In this document: piece after piece, positions 1 through 8,974 of the stretch
Numbering within the stretch: position 1 is the first letter of the stretch
Layout: each line of letters starts with the position of its first letter
Source: JABCPO02 sp963542845
Lineage (GTDB): Bacteria; Bacillota; Clostridia; TANB77; CAG-508
DNA length: 64,000 nt
Assembly: GCA_963542845.1 (NCBI GenBank)
Contig: CAUTZA010000001.1
Location: 1 to 64,000, forward strand
Direction: 5' to 3'
Position numbers and translations under genes: made by a program
Notes under the pieces: model-generated
What the model was told of the DNA's origin: nothing
The model's database searches: none
Seen by the model: the letters and a program-made list of their open reading frames with translations, nothing else

Positions 1-34
1 TATATAATGTATAGTAAAGATTTAAGGAGATAAT

Positions 35-247
35 ATGATAATAGAACCAACAACATCACAATTAATGGACAAAGTGCCAGATAAATTTGAACTTATACTT
101 ACAGTAGCAAAAAGAGCAAGAGAACTACGTGGAGGTAAGGATAGACTTACAATATTTGAACATCCAAATAATTTGACAGTAGCGGCAGAAGAAGTAAAAG
201 AAGGATTAGTAAAACCTGCATATAAGAAAAATATAATTTCATATTAA
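35..247 (+). CDS. rpoZ: DNA-directed RNA polymerase omega subunit
   Basis: A 70-residue protein that fits the omega subunit, a small chaperone-like subunit that binds the beta-prime subunit and helps RNA polymerase assembly. The N-terminal EPTTSQLMDKVPDKF segment followed by AKRARELRGG matches the conserved helix of clostridial RpoZ. The ATG lies about 6 bases after a strong AAGGAG Shine-Dalgarno site. It sits upstream of gmk and priA, the usual rpoZ-gmk-priA neighbourhood. No CGG site is present. Identification rests on family resemblance and context. Confidence 0.88.
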   Translation: MIIEPTTSQLMDKVPDKFELILTVAKRARELRGGKDRLTIFEHPNNLTVAAEEVKEGLVKPAYKKNIISY

Positions 248-296
248 TTAGACATTATATATTAAATATTGATATATTAAAGAAAAGGGGACGCTA

Positions 297-857
297 ATGA
301 TTGTAATATTATCAGGAGTATCAGGAGCTGGAAAAGATACAATAAAAAGAATATTAATGGAAAAAGATGGAAGAATTAAAACTCTTCCATCTTATACTAC
401 AAGGGAAAAAAGAGTTAATGAAATAGAAGGACAAAATTATTATTATGTATCAAAAGAAAAATTTAAAGAAATGATAGATAATAACGAATTTTATGAATAT
501 TCTGTGCATCATGGAAATTATTATGGGACAAATAGGAAACTATTAAATGAGAGAATTGAAAATAATATAGTTTTAAAAGATATTGATGTAAATGGAACAG
601 AAGACCTACTTAAGATATTTAGAGGAACAGAGATTAAGATAATATCTATATTTTTAAATATATCTAAAGAAGAAATGCTTAGAAGATTAACAAATAGGGA
701 TGATAAGTTAAAACAAGAAGAAATAGAACTTAGAATGGAAAGATATGATTATGAAATGAATCATATAGGTATATATGACTATGTTATAAAAAACTATGAT
801 GCAGAAAAAACATCAAACATAATATTAGATATTATAAAAAGGGAACAGGAGCAATAA
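297..857 (+). CDS. gmk: Guanylate kinase
   Basis: Converts GMP and ATP to GDP and ADP in the cytoplasm. The P-loop GVSGAGKDT lies at residues 7-15, the GMP-binding YTTREKR at about 33-39, and the EGQNYYYVS lid region follows. Length 186 aa is slightly under the usual 200. The ATG follows an AAAGGGGA SD site. The last codons lie 3 bases before the TTG start of priA, so the two are probably cotranscribed. The gene is a single intact frame with no CGG site, although it is flanked by a gene with six. Confidence 0.93.
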   Translation: MIVILSGVSGAGKDTIKRILMEKDGRIKTLPSYTTREKRVNEIEGQNYYYVSKEKFKEMIDNNEFYEYSVHHGNYYGTNRKLLNERIENNIVLKDIDVNGTEDLLKIFRGTEIKIISIFLNISKEEMLRRLTNRDDKLKQEEIELRMERYDYEMNHIGIYDYVIKNYDAEKTSNIILDIIKREQEQ

Positions 858-860
858 AAA

Positions 861-3230
861 TTGTATATAGAAGTAATACTAAACAACAAGGTAAAAATAT
901 TAAATAGAACTTTTGACTATATTGTACCAGAACATATGAAAGATGGTTTAAATATAGGTTCAAGAGTTCTTGTTCCATTTGGTAGGAGTACAAAAGATGC
1001 ATATGTTATAGGCTTTAAAGATAAGTCAGACTTTGAATGTAAGGAAATTTTAGAAGTCCTTACAACAGAAGAAATTTCAGAAGAAAAACTAGCACTTGCT
1101 AAAATAATGAGTAAAAGATATTTTTGTAATCTATCAGAATGTATAAAACTTATGCTAAATCCTAAAACTAATACAAAAAATATTGATAATATAATGAAAA
1201 ATAAGATGAAAAATATTATTGTACTTGCAGAAAACTATAAGGAGATTTTGGAAAATACAAAACTAAATGAAGGTCAAAAAGAAATTGTTAAATATTTAGA
1301 AAGCTTAAATGAAAATAGTAGTGAAAACAGTACAATTGAACTTAAAGATTTAAATGAAAAATTTTCAGCATCAAGAGTGTCGCTCCTAATACGTAAAGGG
1401 ATACTTAAAAAAGAATTTGAAGAAGTAAAATTTGAAGAATATAATTTCTGGGATGAACAGCTTGAAGAAGAGGAAAGAAAAGCAAAAGAAAATGAGAAAA
1501 AATTAAATAATAGGGAAAAGAAAAAAGAAATTGTTTTAAATGAAGAACAACAAGAAGTGTATGATAAGTTTAAAAGTATTGTATCTGAAGAATTATTTTC
1601 AGAAGAATTACTATATGGGGTAACAGGTTCACGGAAAAACAGAAATATATTTAAGAATAATAAAAGATGTACTTGATATGGGAAGAAATGCAATTGTACT
1701 TGTTCCAGAAATAGCACTTACTCCACAAACTGTAAGAAGATTTGTGGAAAGATTTCGGAAAAGACAACATTTCTATACTTCATAGTAATTTAGGGGATAG
1801 AAGAAGATATGAAGAATGGAATAGAATAAAAAGAGGAGAGGCAAGAATTGTTATAGGGACAAGATCAGGAATATTTGCACCAATAGATAATGTTGGAGTA
1901 ATAGTAATAGATGAAGAACATGATATGTCATACCAATCAGATAATATTCCTAAATATGATGCGAAAGAAATTGCAAGATATATTGCAAAAACATATGGAA
2001 GTCTCCTTATTTTAGGTAGTGCAACACCAATAATATCAACATATTATAGGGCAAATAATCGGAATAATTGGAATGAATAGGCTAACAAAAAGAGTACAAG
2101 ATATAACAATGCCAGAAGTAAAGATAATAGACTTAAGTAAAGAAAAAGATATAATTTCAGAAGAACTAAAAACTCTTATACAAGATAGGATAGACAAAAA
2201 AGAACAAACAATATTATTTTTAAATAGAAGAGGATATTCAGCATTAAGTGTATGCACAAATTGCCGGAGATACTATAAAATGTAAGAGATGTAATATAAC
2301 ACTTACATATCATAAACATGATAACAGATATAAGTGTCATTATTGTGGATATACAGAAATAAGAGAAAATAATAAGTGTAAAAATTGTGAAACAGGTGAA
2401 TATAAGCAGATAGGGATTGGAACAGAAAGTTTAGAAGAAAAGATAAAAGAAATGTTTCCAAATGCAACAACAATAAGGATGGATTTAGATACAACAAAAC
2501 ATAAGGTTTCACATGAAGAAATATTAAAAAAATTCAATGATGAAAATATAAACATACTAATAGGGACACAGATGATAACAAAAGGTCATCATTTTCCTAA
2601 TGTAACATTATCTGCAGTAATTTTAGCAGATAGTATGATAAATTTCGAAAGCTATAGGGCAGGAGAAGTTGCATATCAAAATATTGTACAGGTAATTCGG
2701 AAGATCTGGTAGAGAAAAGAAAGGACTTCGGAGTAATACAAACATATTCTAAAGATGATAGTATTATAAATTTTGCAAAAGAAAATAATTATGAAGAAAT
2801 GTATGAAACAGAAAATATTATAAGAAAAGCATTAAATTATCCACCATATATGGATATGTTACAAGTAAGAATACTTTCATATAATGAAGAAAAAGTTAAA
2901 AAAGTAGCAAGAAAATTAAAATTAACATTTGATAAAATGAAAGAAGAACTCTTAGAAAAGCAAAGAGAAATCTTAGAAAATATGAATATTGATGAAGATA
3001 TAAGGAAAAGAAGAATAATAGAAGATAATATACTAAAACTAAAAAATATGAGAATATATGATGAAGTTCCCTTTAGAATAGATAAGATTATGAACCAATA
3101 TTATTGGAAGATAATTATAAAATGTAATTTAAATACATATATAGCAAAAGCTATAAGCTATGTTGTAGAAAAGATGGGAACAGATAAAGATCCACTTATA
3201 TCTGTAGATTTAAATCCACAAAATATATAA
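861..3230 (+). CDS. priA: Primosomal protein N' (PriA helicase), six +1 recoding sites
   Basis: 3'-5' superfamily 2 helicase that restarts stalled replication forks by loading the replicative helicase. It reads as one protein of 787 aa only if one base is skipped at each in-frame CGG: sites 1632, 1756, 2060, 2265, 2698 and 2729. The resulting order is the N-terminal DNA-binding domain, Walker A GSGKT at about residue 256 (its second Gly comes from the first site), DEEH box at about 350, paired-cysteine zinc clusters at about 465-515 (the second CxxC gains its Gly by a skip), and the helicase motif V/VI QVIGRSGR. Start is TTG at 861 after a GGAACAGGAGC SD region. Preceding codons at the sites are TCA, TTT, AAT, TGC, ATT and CTT. 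Without recoding the product ends just after the P-loop. Confidence 0.93.
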
Positions 3231-3314
3231 TCACAAATATATAATAAATAAAAAAATAGAATAAATAAAAAATATATCATATAATATTAGTATAATAATG
3301 TTATGGGGGGAGAT

Positions 3315-3614
3315 ATGGATTTAAAAAAGTTACAAAAAGAAATATATCAAAACAAAGTAGATAAAGGCTTTAATACAACAGATGTAAATAAAGAATTTTG
3401 CCTATTATATGGAGAAGTAGGAGAAGCATATGATGCATATAGAAAAGGCAAAGATGATTTAGGAGAAGAACTTGCAGATATTGCTATATACCTACTAGGA
3501 CTTTCTGAAATACTTGGTAAAGACTTAGAAGAAGAGATAAAAAACAAGGTTCAGATAAACAAAAATAGAAAATACAAAGATGTAAATGGTACAAAGATAA
3601 AGACAGAAGAGTAA
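3315..3614 (+). CDS. MazG-like all-alpha NTP pyrophosphohydrolase
   Basis: A 99-residue protein resembling the MazG/dUTPase-like all-alpha NTP pyrophosphatases, which hydrolyse (d)NTPs to monophosphates using Mg2+ held by paired acidic motifs. EVGEAYD at about 34-40 and EELADIA at about 51-57 give the ExxE...ExxD pattern. An in-frame ATG 12 bases upstream (3303) overlaps the GGGGGGAG Shine-Dalgarno site, so the ATG at 3315 is preferred. Substrate cannot be deduced. Followed by a strong hairpin terminator. Confidence 0.72.
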   Translation: MDLKKLQKEIYQNKVDKGFNTTDVNKEFCLLYGEVGEAYDAYRKGKDDLGEELADIAIYLLGLSEILGKDLEEEIKNKVQINKNRKYKDVNGTKIKTEE

Positions 3615-3631
3615 GGGTAAAAGAACAAAGA

Positions 3632-3680
3632 AAAACACAGGATTAAGAATAATATACTCTATTTCCTGTGTTTTATAATT
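3632..3680 (+). terminator. Intrinsic terminator, probably bidirectional
   Basis: Inverted repeat AAAACACAGGA (3632-3642) and TCCTGTGTTTT (3664-3674), A-rich on the left and T-rich on the right, so it can stop transcription from the MazG-like gene and from the converging minus-strand genes. Confidence 0.8.
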
Positions 3681-3693
3681 CTAAAAAATTCTA

Positions 3694-4299
3694 CTATCTG
3701 TTAATATATGTTTTTTTTATGTTAGTACCATTATTTAATAAAAAATATATTCCTAAAATAGAAAATTCGTTTTTCTTATAATTTTTTTTATTACGTTTTT
3801 TCGGAGTTTCTACTTTTTGAATTTTAATAAAAAAATTCAATTTAGTATTTAACTGTTTGTCTTTTAAAGTACTAATATCAATAGATTTAATAATATAGTA
3901 ATCTTCAAGTAAAATTAACCTTGAATCATTATTTATTAAACTTTTAGCCTTAATAAGACTTTTATTACTATCATGTTTTATAGTACCAAAAAAAGCATCT
4001 TCACTTTTTTGATTAGGTACATAAATTTTTAAAACATGATTTTTATTATTATAATAAAGTAATACATTATTTCCAAGTTCAAGAGGCCTTTCTTTCAAAT
4101 GTAAGTCCTTAATTACTCGAAAATTGTTTAAATATAGATCAAACGTCCACCATTTGAACATCTTACATATTCTAGTTATATAAAGATTATCATCATTAAA
4201 AAAATCTATATATATTTTTATACTTTTAATACCATAATAAATCCGTTTAATAAGTGAAGATTTAATAATATTATTTTTTTTTATTTTCATATTCATCAC
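3694..4299 (-). CDS. Unknown protein, member A of a local three-gene family
   Basis: A 201-aa protein I do not recognise, Lys/Asn/Ile-rich and without a clear signal peptide. It shares a layout with the next two minus-strand genes: an N-terminal strand pattern with FFNDDN (compare YFNNDN and YYEKDN), a central segment ending in IIKSIDISTL (compare LIKSFKIDDL), and a C-terminal LNFFIKI hydrophobic strand. Its start lies one base after the stop of the neighbouring gene (4301), implying one transcript. No in-frame CGG. Divergent paralogues in tandem are typical of accessory or phage-derived families; no function is proposed. Confidence 0.6.
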   Translation of the reverse strand: MMNMKIKKNNIIKSSLIKRIYYGIKSIKIYIDFFNDDNLYITRICKMFKWWTFDLYLNNFRVIKDLHLKERPLELGNNVLLYYNNKNHVLKIYVPNQKSEDAFFGTIKHDSNKSLIKAKSLINNDSRLILLEDYYIIKSIDISTLKDKQLNTKLNFFIKIQKVETPKKRNKKNYKKNEFSILGIYFLLNNGTNIKKTYINR

Positions 4300-4300
4300 C

Positions 4301-4798
4301 TTATATATTTAGATAAATCTTATTAACATCTCCATAATGTAGATATACTGAATTAACAGTATAATCTTTATTTAATTTAATTAAAAAAATTAAATCATAC
4401 AAATCATCAATTTTAAAAGATTTAATAAGTTTGTAATCTTTTAATTTAACTACTTTTGACTCATCATTAAACAATGATTTTATTATGAAAGTTCTGGAAG
4501 TAAGAATAGATTCTTTATATCCTAAAAAGAATATTGGATTTTTTATTTTGCTTGTATATAACTCTATCGAGTTATTATTCAAAACTATAAAAGAATCAAG
4601 ACCGGTCTTAACTGGCATTTTATTCAGTTTTATCTTTTTAAAAACCCCAGTTACTTTTAGTGTAACTTTTGGTTTTAATATTTCTGAATATTTATTTGAA
4701 TCTATCTTTTTTAATAAATTAATAGACTCAAAATTATCATTATTAAAATACTCAACAGCTACATTTATATTCCGTGTTGAATTTTGATTATTTTTCAT
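4301..4798 (-). CDS. Unknown protein, member B of a local three-gene family
   Basis: A 165-aa unrecognised protein. VEYFNNDNFESINLLKK near the N-terminus and KDYKLIKSFKIDDL towards the C-terminus match corresponding stretches in the two flanking genes, so the three are divergent paralogues. The ATG is preceded by an AGAGGAGATGATTTT ribosome-binding region. It ends 1 base before member A. Mostly beta-strand-like alternating hydrophobic pattern; no membrane segment or known motif is visible. Confidence 0.6.
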   Translation of the reverse strand: MKNNQNSTRNINVAVEYFNNDNFESINLLKKIDSNKYSEILKPKVTLKVTGVFKKIKLNKMPVKTGLDSFIVLNNNSIELYTSKIKNPIFFLGYKESILTSRTFIIKSLFNDESKVVKLKDYKLIKSFKIDDLYDLIFLIKLNKDYTVNSVYLHYGDVNKIYLNI

Positions 4799-4926
4799 AA
4801 AATCATCTCCTCTACTAGTATTAACATTTGTTAAAATTATATATATAAAATAGTATAGGTAAATTATATAACAGGATGGGATAAAAATAAAGAAGACATG
4901 ATAAAATGAATCATGCCTTAATTATT

Positions 4927-5517
4927 TTAATTATTGGAGTAAAATTCTTTTTTTAAAACTCTATTTGTTGTGTAATAGATATCAGTAATTTGGTTAAAAC
5001 TATTAACTTTAACGAGAAAAGTTAACTCTAATGGCAATACTGTATCTAAAACAATATCTTCTAATACATTATACATAGATTTTTTAAGAGTTTTACTCTT
5101 TTTTATAATATCTTCAAAAATATTAGATATTATAAAACATCCTGATGTTTCTTCTAAAATCCAACCAATATCAAGAAAATTATTATTATTTATATTTTCT
5201 AATAATTGCAAATGTCCATTTTTAAAAAATATTAATAATTCGAATTTTTGTACTCTTTTTGGAGCAGAGCACATGGTTAATTTTTTATTGTATGTAATAT
5301 TTTTCATATCATTTAGAGCCTTAAAACACCGGAATTCATAATGTAGTGGTAATAATGAATTTTGTAAATGAAGAATTTTAAGATTATCCATCTCGAAAAT
5401 ATTATCTTTTTCATAATATTCAATATTTATATTGAATATATTCTGTCCGTCAAAAACTTCTATTCGTTTTCCTGAATAGGTTGTTGTACTATTTTTAAAA
5501 GTAATCATGTTTATCAC
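4927..5517 (-). CDS. Unknown protein, member C of a local three-gene family, with a zero-frame CGG
   Basis: A 196-aa unrecognised protein related in layout to the two downstream genes (IEYYEKDNIFEMDNLK at about 32-47; LELTFLVKVN near the C-terminus). It is unusual for this window: codon 63 is an in-frame CGG followed by T (CGG on the minus strand, 5331-5329), in the context EF-CGG-CFK. Both sides of this codon are in the same frame and both resemble the paralogues, so here CGG appears to be translated as a normal codon. Had the +1 skip occurred, GGT would be read and a stop reached after five codons. Either this is a recently acquired gene not adapted to the host decoding, or the site does not shift, or the gene is truncated in this host. 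Confidence 0.6.
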   Translation of the reverse strand: MINMITFKNSTTTYSGKRIEVFDGQNIFNINIEYYEKDNIFEMDNLKILHLQNSLLPLHYEFRCFKALNDMKNITYNKKLTMCSAPKRVQKFELLIFFKNGHLQLLENINNNNFLDIGWILEETSGCFIISNIFEDIIKKSKTLKKSMYNVLEDIVLDTVLPLELTFLVKVNSFNQITDIYYTTNRVLKKEFYSNN

Positions 5518-5768
5518 TCCTTTACTCTAATTAGAATCAAAGTTAACATATTAAGATATAATTAATAAATATTGAATAAATTATATAATAATTTTTGAGG
5601 AAAAGAAACATGATTGCAAAAGAAAACTTAAAAAAATCAGTGATAAATGATATAATTTAATATATAGATAAAGATAATGGAGCAAATATGAAAGAAAAAA
5701 ATATCCATCATATACATTAACAAATATGATGATAAATTATATATCAGATATAAAGGGTACTAGAACTT
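5518..5768 (+). other. Non-coding gap between divergent genes; possible Fic remnants
   Basis: 251 bases of AT-rich sequence between the unknown minus-strand gene and the truncated Fic gene. Short plus-strand open stretches near 5690-5760 are interrupted by stops in all frames and do not show recognisable Fic N-terminal motifs. No CGG is present, so recoding cannot rescue an upstream extension. Confidence 0.4.
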
Positions 5769-6323
5769 ATGGATAATATATTTGAATGGATGAATAATTC
5801 TAAAAATACAGTACATCCATTAATATTATCATTAGTTTTCCATTATGAGTTTGTGTTTATACATCCTTTTTCAGATGGAAATGGAAGAATGGCAAGATTA
5901 TGGCAAACAGCGATACTTTCTAAATGGAATGTTATGTTTGAATATATGCCGATTGAGAATATTATAAAAAGGCATCAACAAGAATATTACAAGACTATAA
6001 ACGAATGTGATAAATTAGGAAACTCTACAATATTTATTGGATTTATGCTTAAAATAATAGATGAAACTATAGAAGATTTATTAAAAAGGTCTAAAAATAG
6101 TGAAAATAATGAGGTAGAATCCCTTAATACTACTGAAAAAGAAGCACTAGATTATATATATAAAAATGAGTTGGGTTCGACAAAAGAACTTGCAGAATAT
6201 TTAGGAAAAGCAGATAGAACAGCAAGAAGAATTGTATCTGCATTATTAAAAAAAGGACTTATTACATATCAAGGTAGAGATAAAAATGATCCTAATATAC
6301 GATATAAGAAAATGTCCGAGTAG
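5769..6323 (+). pseudogene. Fic family protein, N-terminally truncated
   Basis: 184 aa beginning just before the Fic core. The catalytic loop HPFSDGNGRMAR at about residues 36-47 carries the AMP-transfer His, Asp, Gly-Asn-Gly and Arg of the family. A C-terminal winged-helix-like segment (STKELAEYLGKADRTARR) follows, as in Fic proteins with an HTH tail. Most relatives have 150 or more residues before this core, including the inhibitory helix. Here only 251 bp separate the ORF from a divergent gene, they contain stops in every frame, and the first ATG lacks a Shine-Dalgarno site. I infer a decayed gene. A functional short Fic made from this ATG cannot be excluded. Confidence 0.62.
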
Positions 6324-6561
6324 TGTCCGACCTCGAATATTTGTAGATTAAATCAATAATAGGACATAATATATAAAGGAAAAAGTTATGGAAAAATTTA
6401 GGCTATAAGCCTAGTTAAGGAATTTGTATACTTGCATTCTTGATATTGAGCTTAAAAAATGTGAAGAATACTAAAAAAATATTGAATATAAGAATTCATA
6501 GTGGTAGAATGAAGTTAGATTAGAGGTCTTAAATATTTTGATATTGAAGGAGACTGTAAAT
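6324..6561 (+). other. Intergenic region with a short inverted repeat
   Basis: About 240 bases without a convincing gene. A perfect TAGGCT-ATA-AGCCTA hairpin lies near 6402-6416 but has no T-tract. The remainder is AT-rich and ends in the GAAGGAGACTG ribosome-binding site of the small ORF that follows. Confidence 0.4.
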
Positions 6562-6693
6562 ATGATTAAATTAGGATGTAAAAAAAGTTTTAAGAAAAAC
6601 AGCAAAAGAGTAGTAAGTATAAGAAAAATAATAAATTCTTATATAAGTTATTCTTTTGCTGCTTTTTTGATATTCAAAGGTGGAAGATTTTGA
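6562..6693 (+). CDS. Possible small basic ORF (43 aa)
   Basis: ATG with a good GAAGGAGACTGTAAAT ribosome-binding region opens 43 codons: a Lys/Arg/Ser-rich first half (KKSFKKNSKRV) and a hydrophobic second half. It lies upstream of the PepSY-like gene. A second small ORF at 19932 has a similar basic-then-hydrophobic plan and also precedes a gene for an exported protein. No homologue is recognised, and it could be chance. Confidence 0.3.
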   Translation: MIKLGCKKSFKKNSKRVVSIRKIINSYISYSFAAFLIFKGGRF

Positions 6694-6754
6694 AAAAAAT
6701 AAAAATACCAATATATTTAAAGCAGTAAATAATAAGAATAATAAAGGAGGAAAA

Positions 6755-7721
6755 ATGAAAAATAGAATGAATAAAAAAGTAAAAACAATAGTGGTATTAA
6801 GTATAATGTTAGTAATATTATTAGGATGTATAGCAGTATACTCAGTAAACGGAGACAGAAATAAAAAAATTTTAAAAAAAGAAGAAATAAGTAGCATGGA
6901 TGATATTAGTAAAAAGATTGATATAGTTGATGAAAAAAGTAGTAATATTACAGATGAAGAGGCAAAATCTATAGCTAATAATTTTATAAATAAATTAAAC
7001 AATGAAAAAATGGAAGTATTAAGAAGTAAAAATATATTACAAAATAAAGAAGAACACATAGAAAGAATAAAAAATGAACTTGAAGATAGGGATAAAGTTC
7101 TTGTTAGTAATAAAATAGGTGCTGTTGAAATTGATACTAAAACAAGAAAAATAATCGGATATGTAAACAATAATGAGAACTATAAGAATAGTAAAAACTT
7201 TAACAAAGAAAAAGTAATAAAAATATCAAAAGATATATTAAAAAATATTAATATTGATAATATAGTAGATGATTTTAAAGAATATAAACATATATCAGCT
7301 GAAGAATTTGATGAAGAAATTTGGAGAGTAACATTTATTAAAGATTATAATGGATTTCGGAAATCCTGGAGAAGCAGTAGCATTATCCATCTGCCCTGCA
7401 ACAAAAGAGTTAAATACATTAACCATAAGAGATGATAAATTTGAAAATAATGAAATAAAAATAACAGAAGAACAAGCAAAAAAAATAGCTTCTAAATATT
7501 TAGAAGGAAGTAAAGCTACAGCCATAGAAAAAGTTACTATAGAAATAATAAAACCAAATCTATTATTTGAAGAAGAAAAAGGCAAAATATATAAAGAAAT
7601 AAAAGGAATGAGAAAAGCATATGTGGTCTGGTTTAATAATACTGATAAAAGCAGAGTATATATAGATGTAACTACAGGAGAAGTTATAGGAGGAGACTTT
7701 TTACAAGGAGGAATATTTTAA
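6755..7721 (+). CDS. Membrane-anchored PepSY/YcdB-like protein, one +1 recoding site
   Basis: A 321-aa protein with an N-terminal membrane anchor at about residues 10-30 and an extracytoplasmic remainder. Two repeats of a YcdB/PepSY-like pattern are visible: ITDEEAKSIANNFI with AVEIDTKTRKIIGY, and ITEEQAKKIASKYL with RVYIDVTTGEVIGG. Such domains occur in secreted protease-associated and cell-envelope proteins, though the function of this one is unknown. One CGG site at 7358 (TTT-C-GGA) joins the halves; uncorrected, the protein loses its second repeat. The start ATG at 6755 follows a perfect AAAGGAGG site, so an in-frame ATG at 6680 is not used. Confidence 0.75.
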
Positions 7722-7723
7722 TA

Positions 7724-7872
7724 TGAATAAGACAAATATAATTTTAAATTAATAGTAATAACAATATTAACTTTATTAATAATTAATATTAATGGATATT
7801 GTATTGAAAGATATAATGCTTTTATGTCAAATGATTATGAAAGATTTAATAATGTAAAGAAGGGAATTTGAT
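7724..7872 (+). pseudogene. Possible broken small membrane protein
   Basis: An ATG directly after the PepSY-like gene opens only nine codons. In another frame a hydrophobic stretch (IVITILTLLIIN) is followed by about 25 polar residues ending in KKGI and a stop inside the following hairpin. Joining them needs a one-base shift near a TTTT run at about 7741, not a CGG site. It may be a decayed gene or a sequence error. Confidence 0.28.
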
Positions 7873-7890
7873 ATATTCCCTTCTCTTTTA
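7858..7890 (+). terminator. Intrinsic terminator before plsX
   Basis: Stem AGAAGGGAAT (7858-7867) with ATTCCCTTCT (7875-7884), followed by CTTTTA. It separates the PepSY-like gene from the plsX operon. Confidence 0.75.
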
Positions 7891-7903
7891 TATGTATTTA
7901 GAA

Positions 7904-7914
7904 TATGATATAAT
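7904..7914 (+). promoter_or_regulatory. Probable extended -10 promoter for plsX
   Basis: TGATATAAT (TGn-TATAAT) ends at 7914, about 35 bases before the TTG start and just after the terminator. No good -35 box is visible. Confidence 0.45.
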
Positions 7915-7949
7915 ACAAAAGATAATAAGAAAAAAGAGGAGAAAGAAGT

Positions 7950-8974
7950 TTGAGAATATTATTAGATGCAATGGGAGGAGATAATGCACCAAAGGCAACA
8001 ATAGAAGGGGCATTAGAATATGCAAAAGATACAACAAGTAAGATTGTGCTTGTTGGTAAAAAAGAAGTAATAGAAGAAAATATAGTAAGTATAGCAGGTT
8101 CTAATTGGAATGAAAAATATAATAATATAGAAATTAGTGATGCAAGAGAAACAATTGATATGGAAGATGTACCGACAAAAGCTATAAAAGAGAAGAAAGA
8201 TTCATCAATGGTTGTTGCACTAAATATGCTTAAAAATGATGAAGCAGATGTGTTAGTATCTGCAGGAAATACAGGAGCACTTTTAACTCGGTGCAACTCT
8301 TATAGTAGGTAGAATAAAAGGGATAATAAGACCGGCAATAGGGGCAATACTTCCATGTATAGACAAAGAATATATGCTTATAGATGCAGGAGCAAATACA
8401 AACTGTAAGAAGGAAAATTTCTTACAATTTGCAGAAATGGGTAAAATATATTTAGAAAAAACAGGCAAGAAAACAAACCCAAAGATAGGACTTTTAAATA
8501 TAGGAACAGAAGAAACCAAAGGAAGTGAAATACATAAAGAAGCATATATGTATTTAAAAGAACACTATGAAGAAAAAGGTTTAAATTTCATAGGGAATAT
8601 AGAGGCAAGAGATCCATTTACAGGAGATGTAGACCTAGTTGTTTCAGATGGTTTTACAGGAAATATATTTATAAAAACATTGGAAGGATTTCGGAAAGAT
8701 GATATTATCAACATTTAAAAATATGGTTGATGATATGGGAATGTCTAAAATATTCCTACTACCTATAAAAGATAAAATGTCTAAAGTTATGGGTAAAATG
8801 GATTATAGAAAGCTTGGGGGTGGAGTATTTTTAGGTGTAAAAAAACCAATAATAAAAGCACATGGAAATAGTAACAAAACAGCGTTTTACTATACATTAA
8901 AACAAGCAGAAGAATATGCAAAAGCAGGAATAATAGAAGAATTAACAGAAAAGATGGGGAGAGAAAATAATTAA
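7950..8974 (+). CDS. plsX: Phosphate acyltransferase PlsX, two +1 recoding sites
   Basis: Makes acyl-phosphate from acyl-ACP for phospholipid synthesis; peripheral membrane enzyme. The start ILLDAMGGDNAPKA, then SAGNTGALL, ATLIVGRIKGI and VVSDGFTGN are family motifs. Corrected length 340 aa is typical. CGG sites: 8289 (ACT-C-GGT, one of the eight GGU sites) and 8692 (TTT-C-GGA). Start is TTG at 7950 after AAGAGGAGAAAG. The stop overlaps the ATG of miaB by one base, implying translational coupling. Confidence 0.92.

Noticed and set aside
7724..7872. Another CGG shift rescuing the small ORF after the PepSY-like gene
   Set aside because: The break there has no CGG; it would need a shift at a T run, so it is more likely decay or error.
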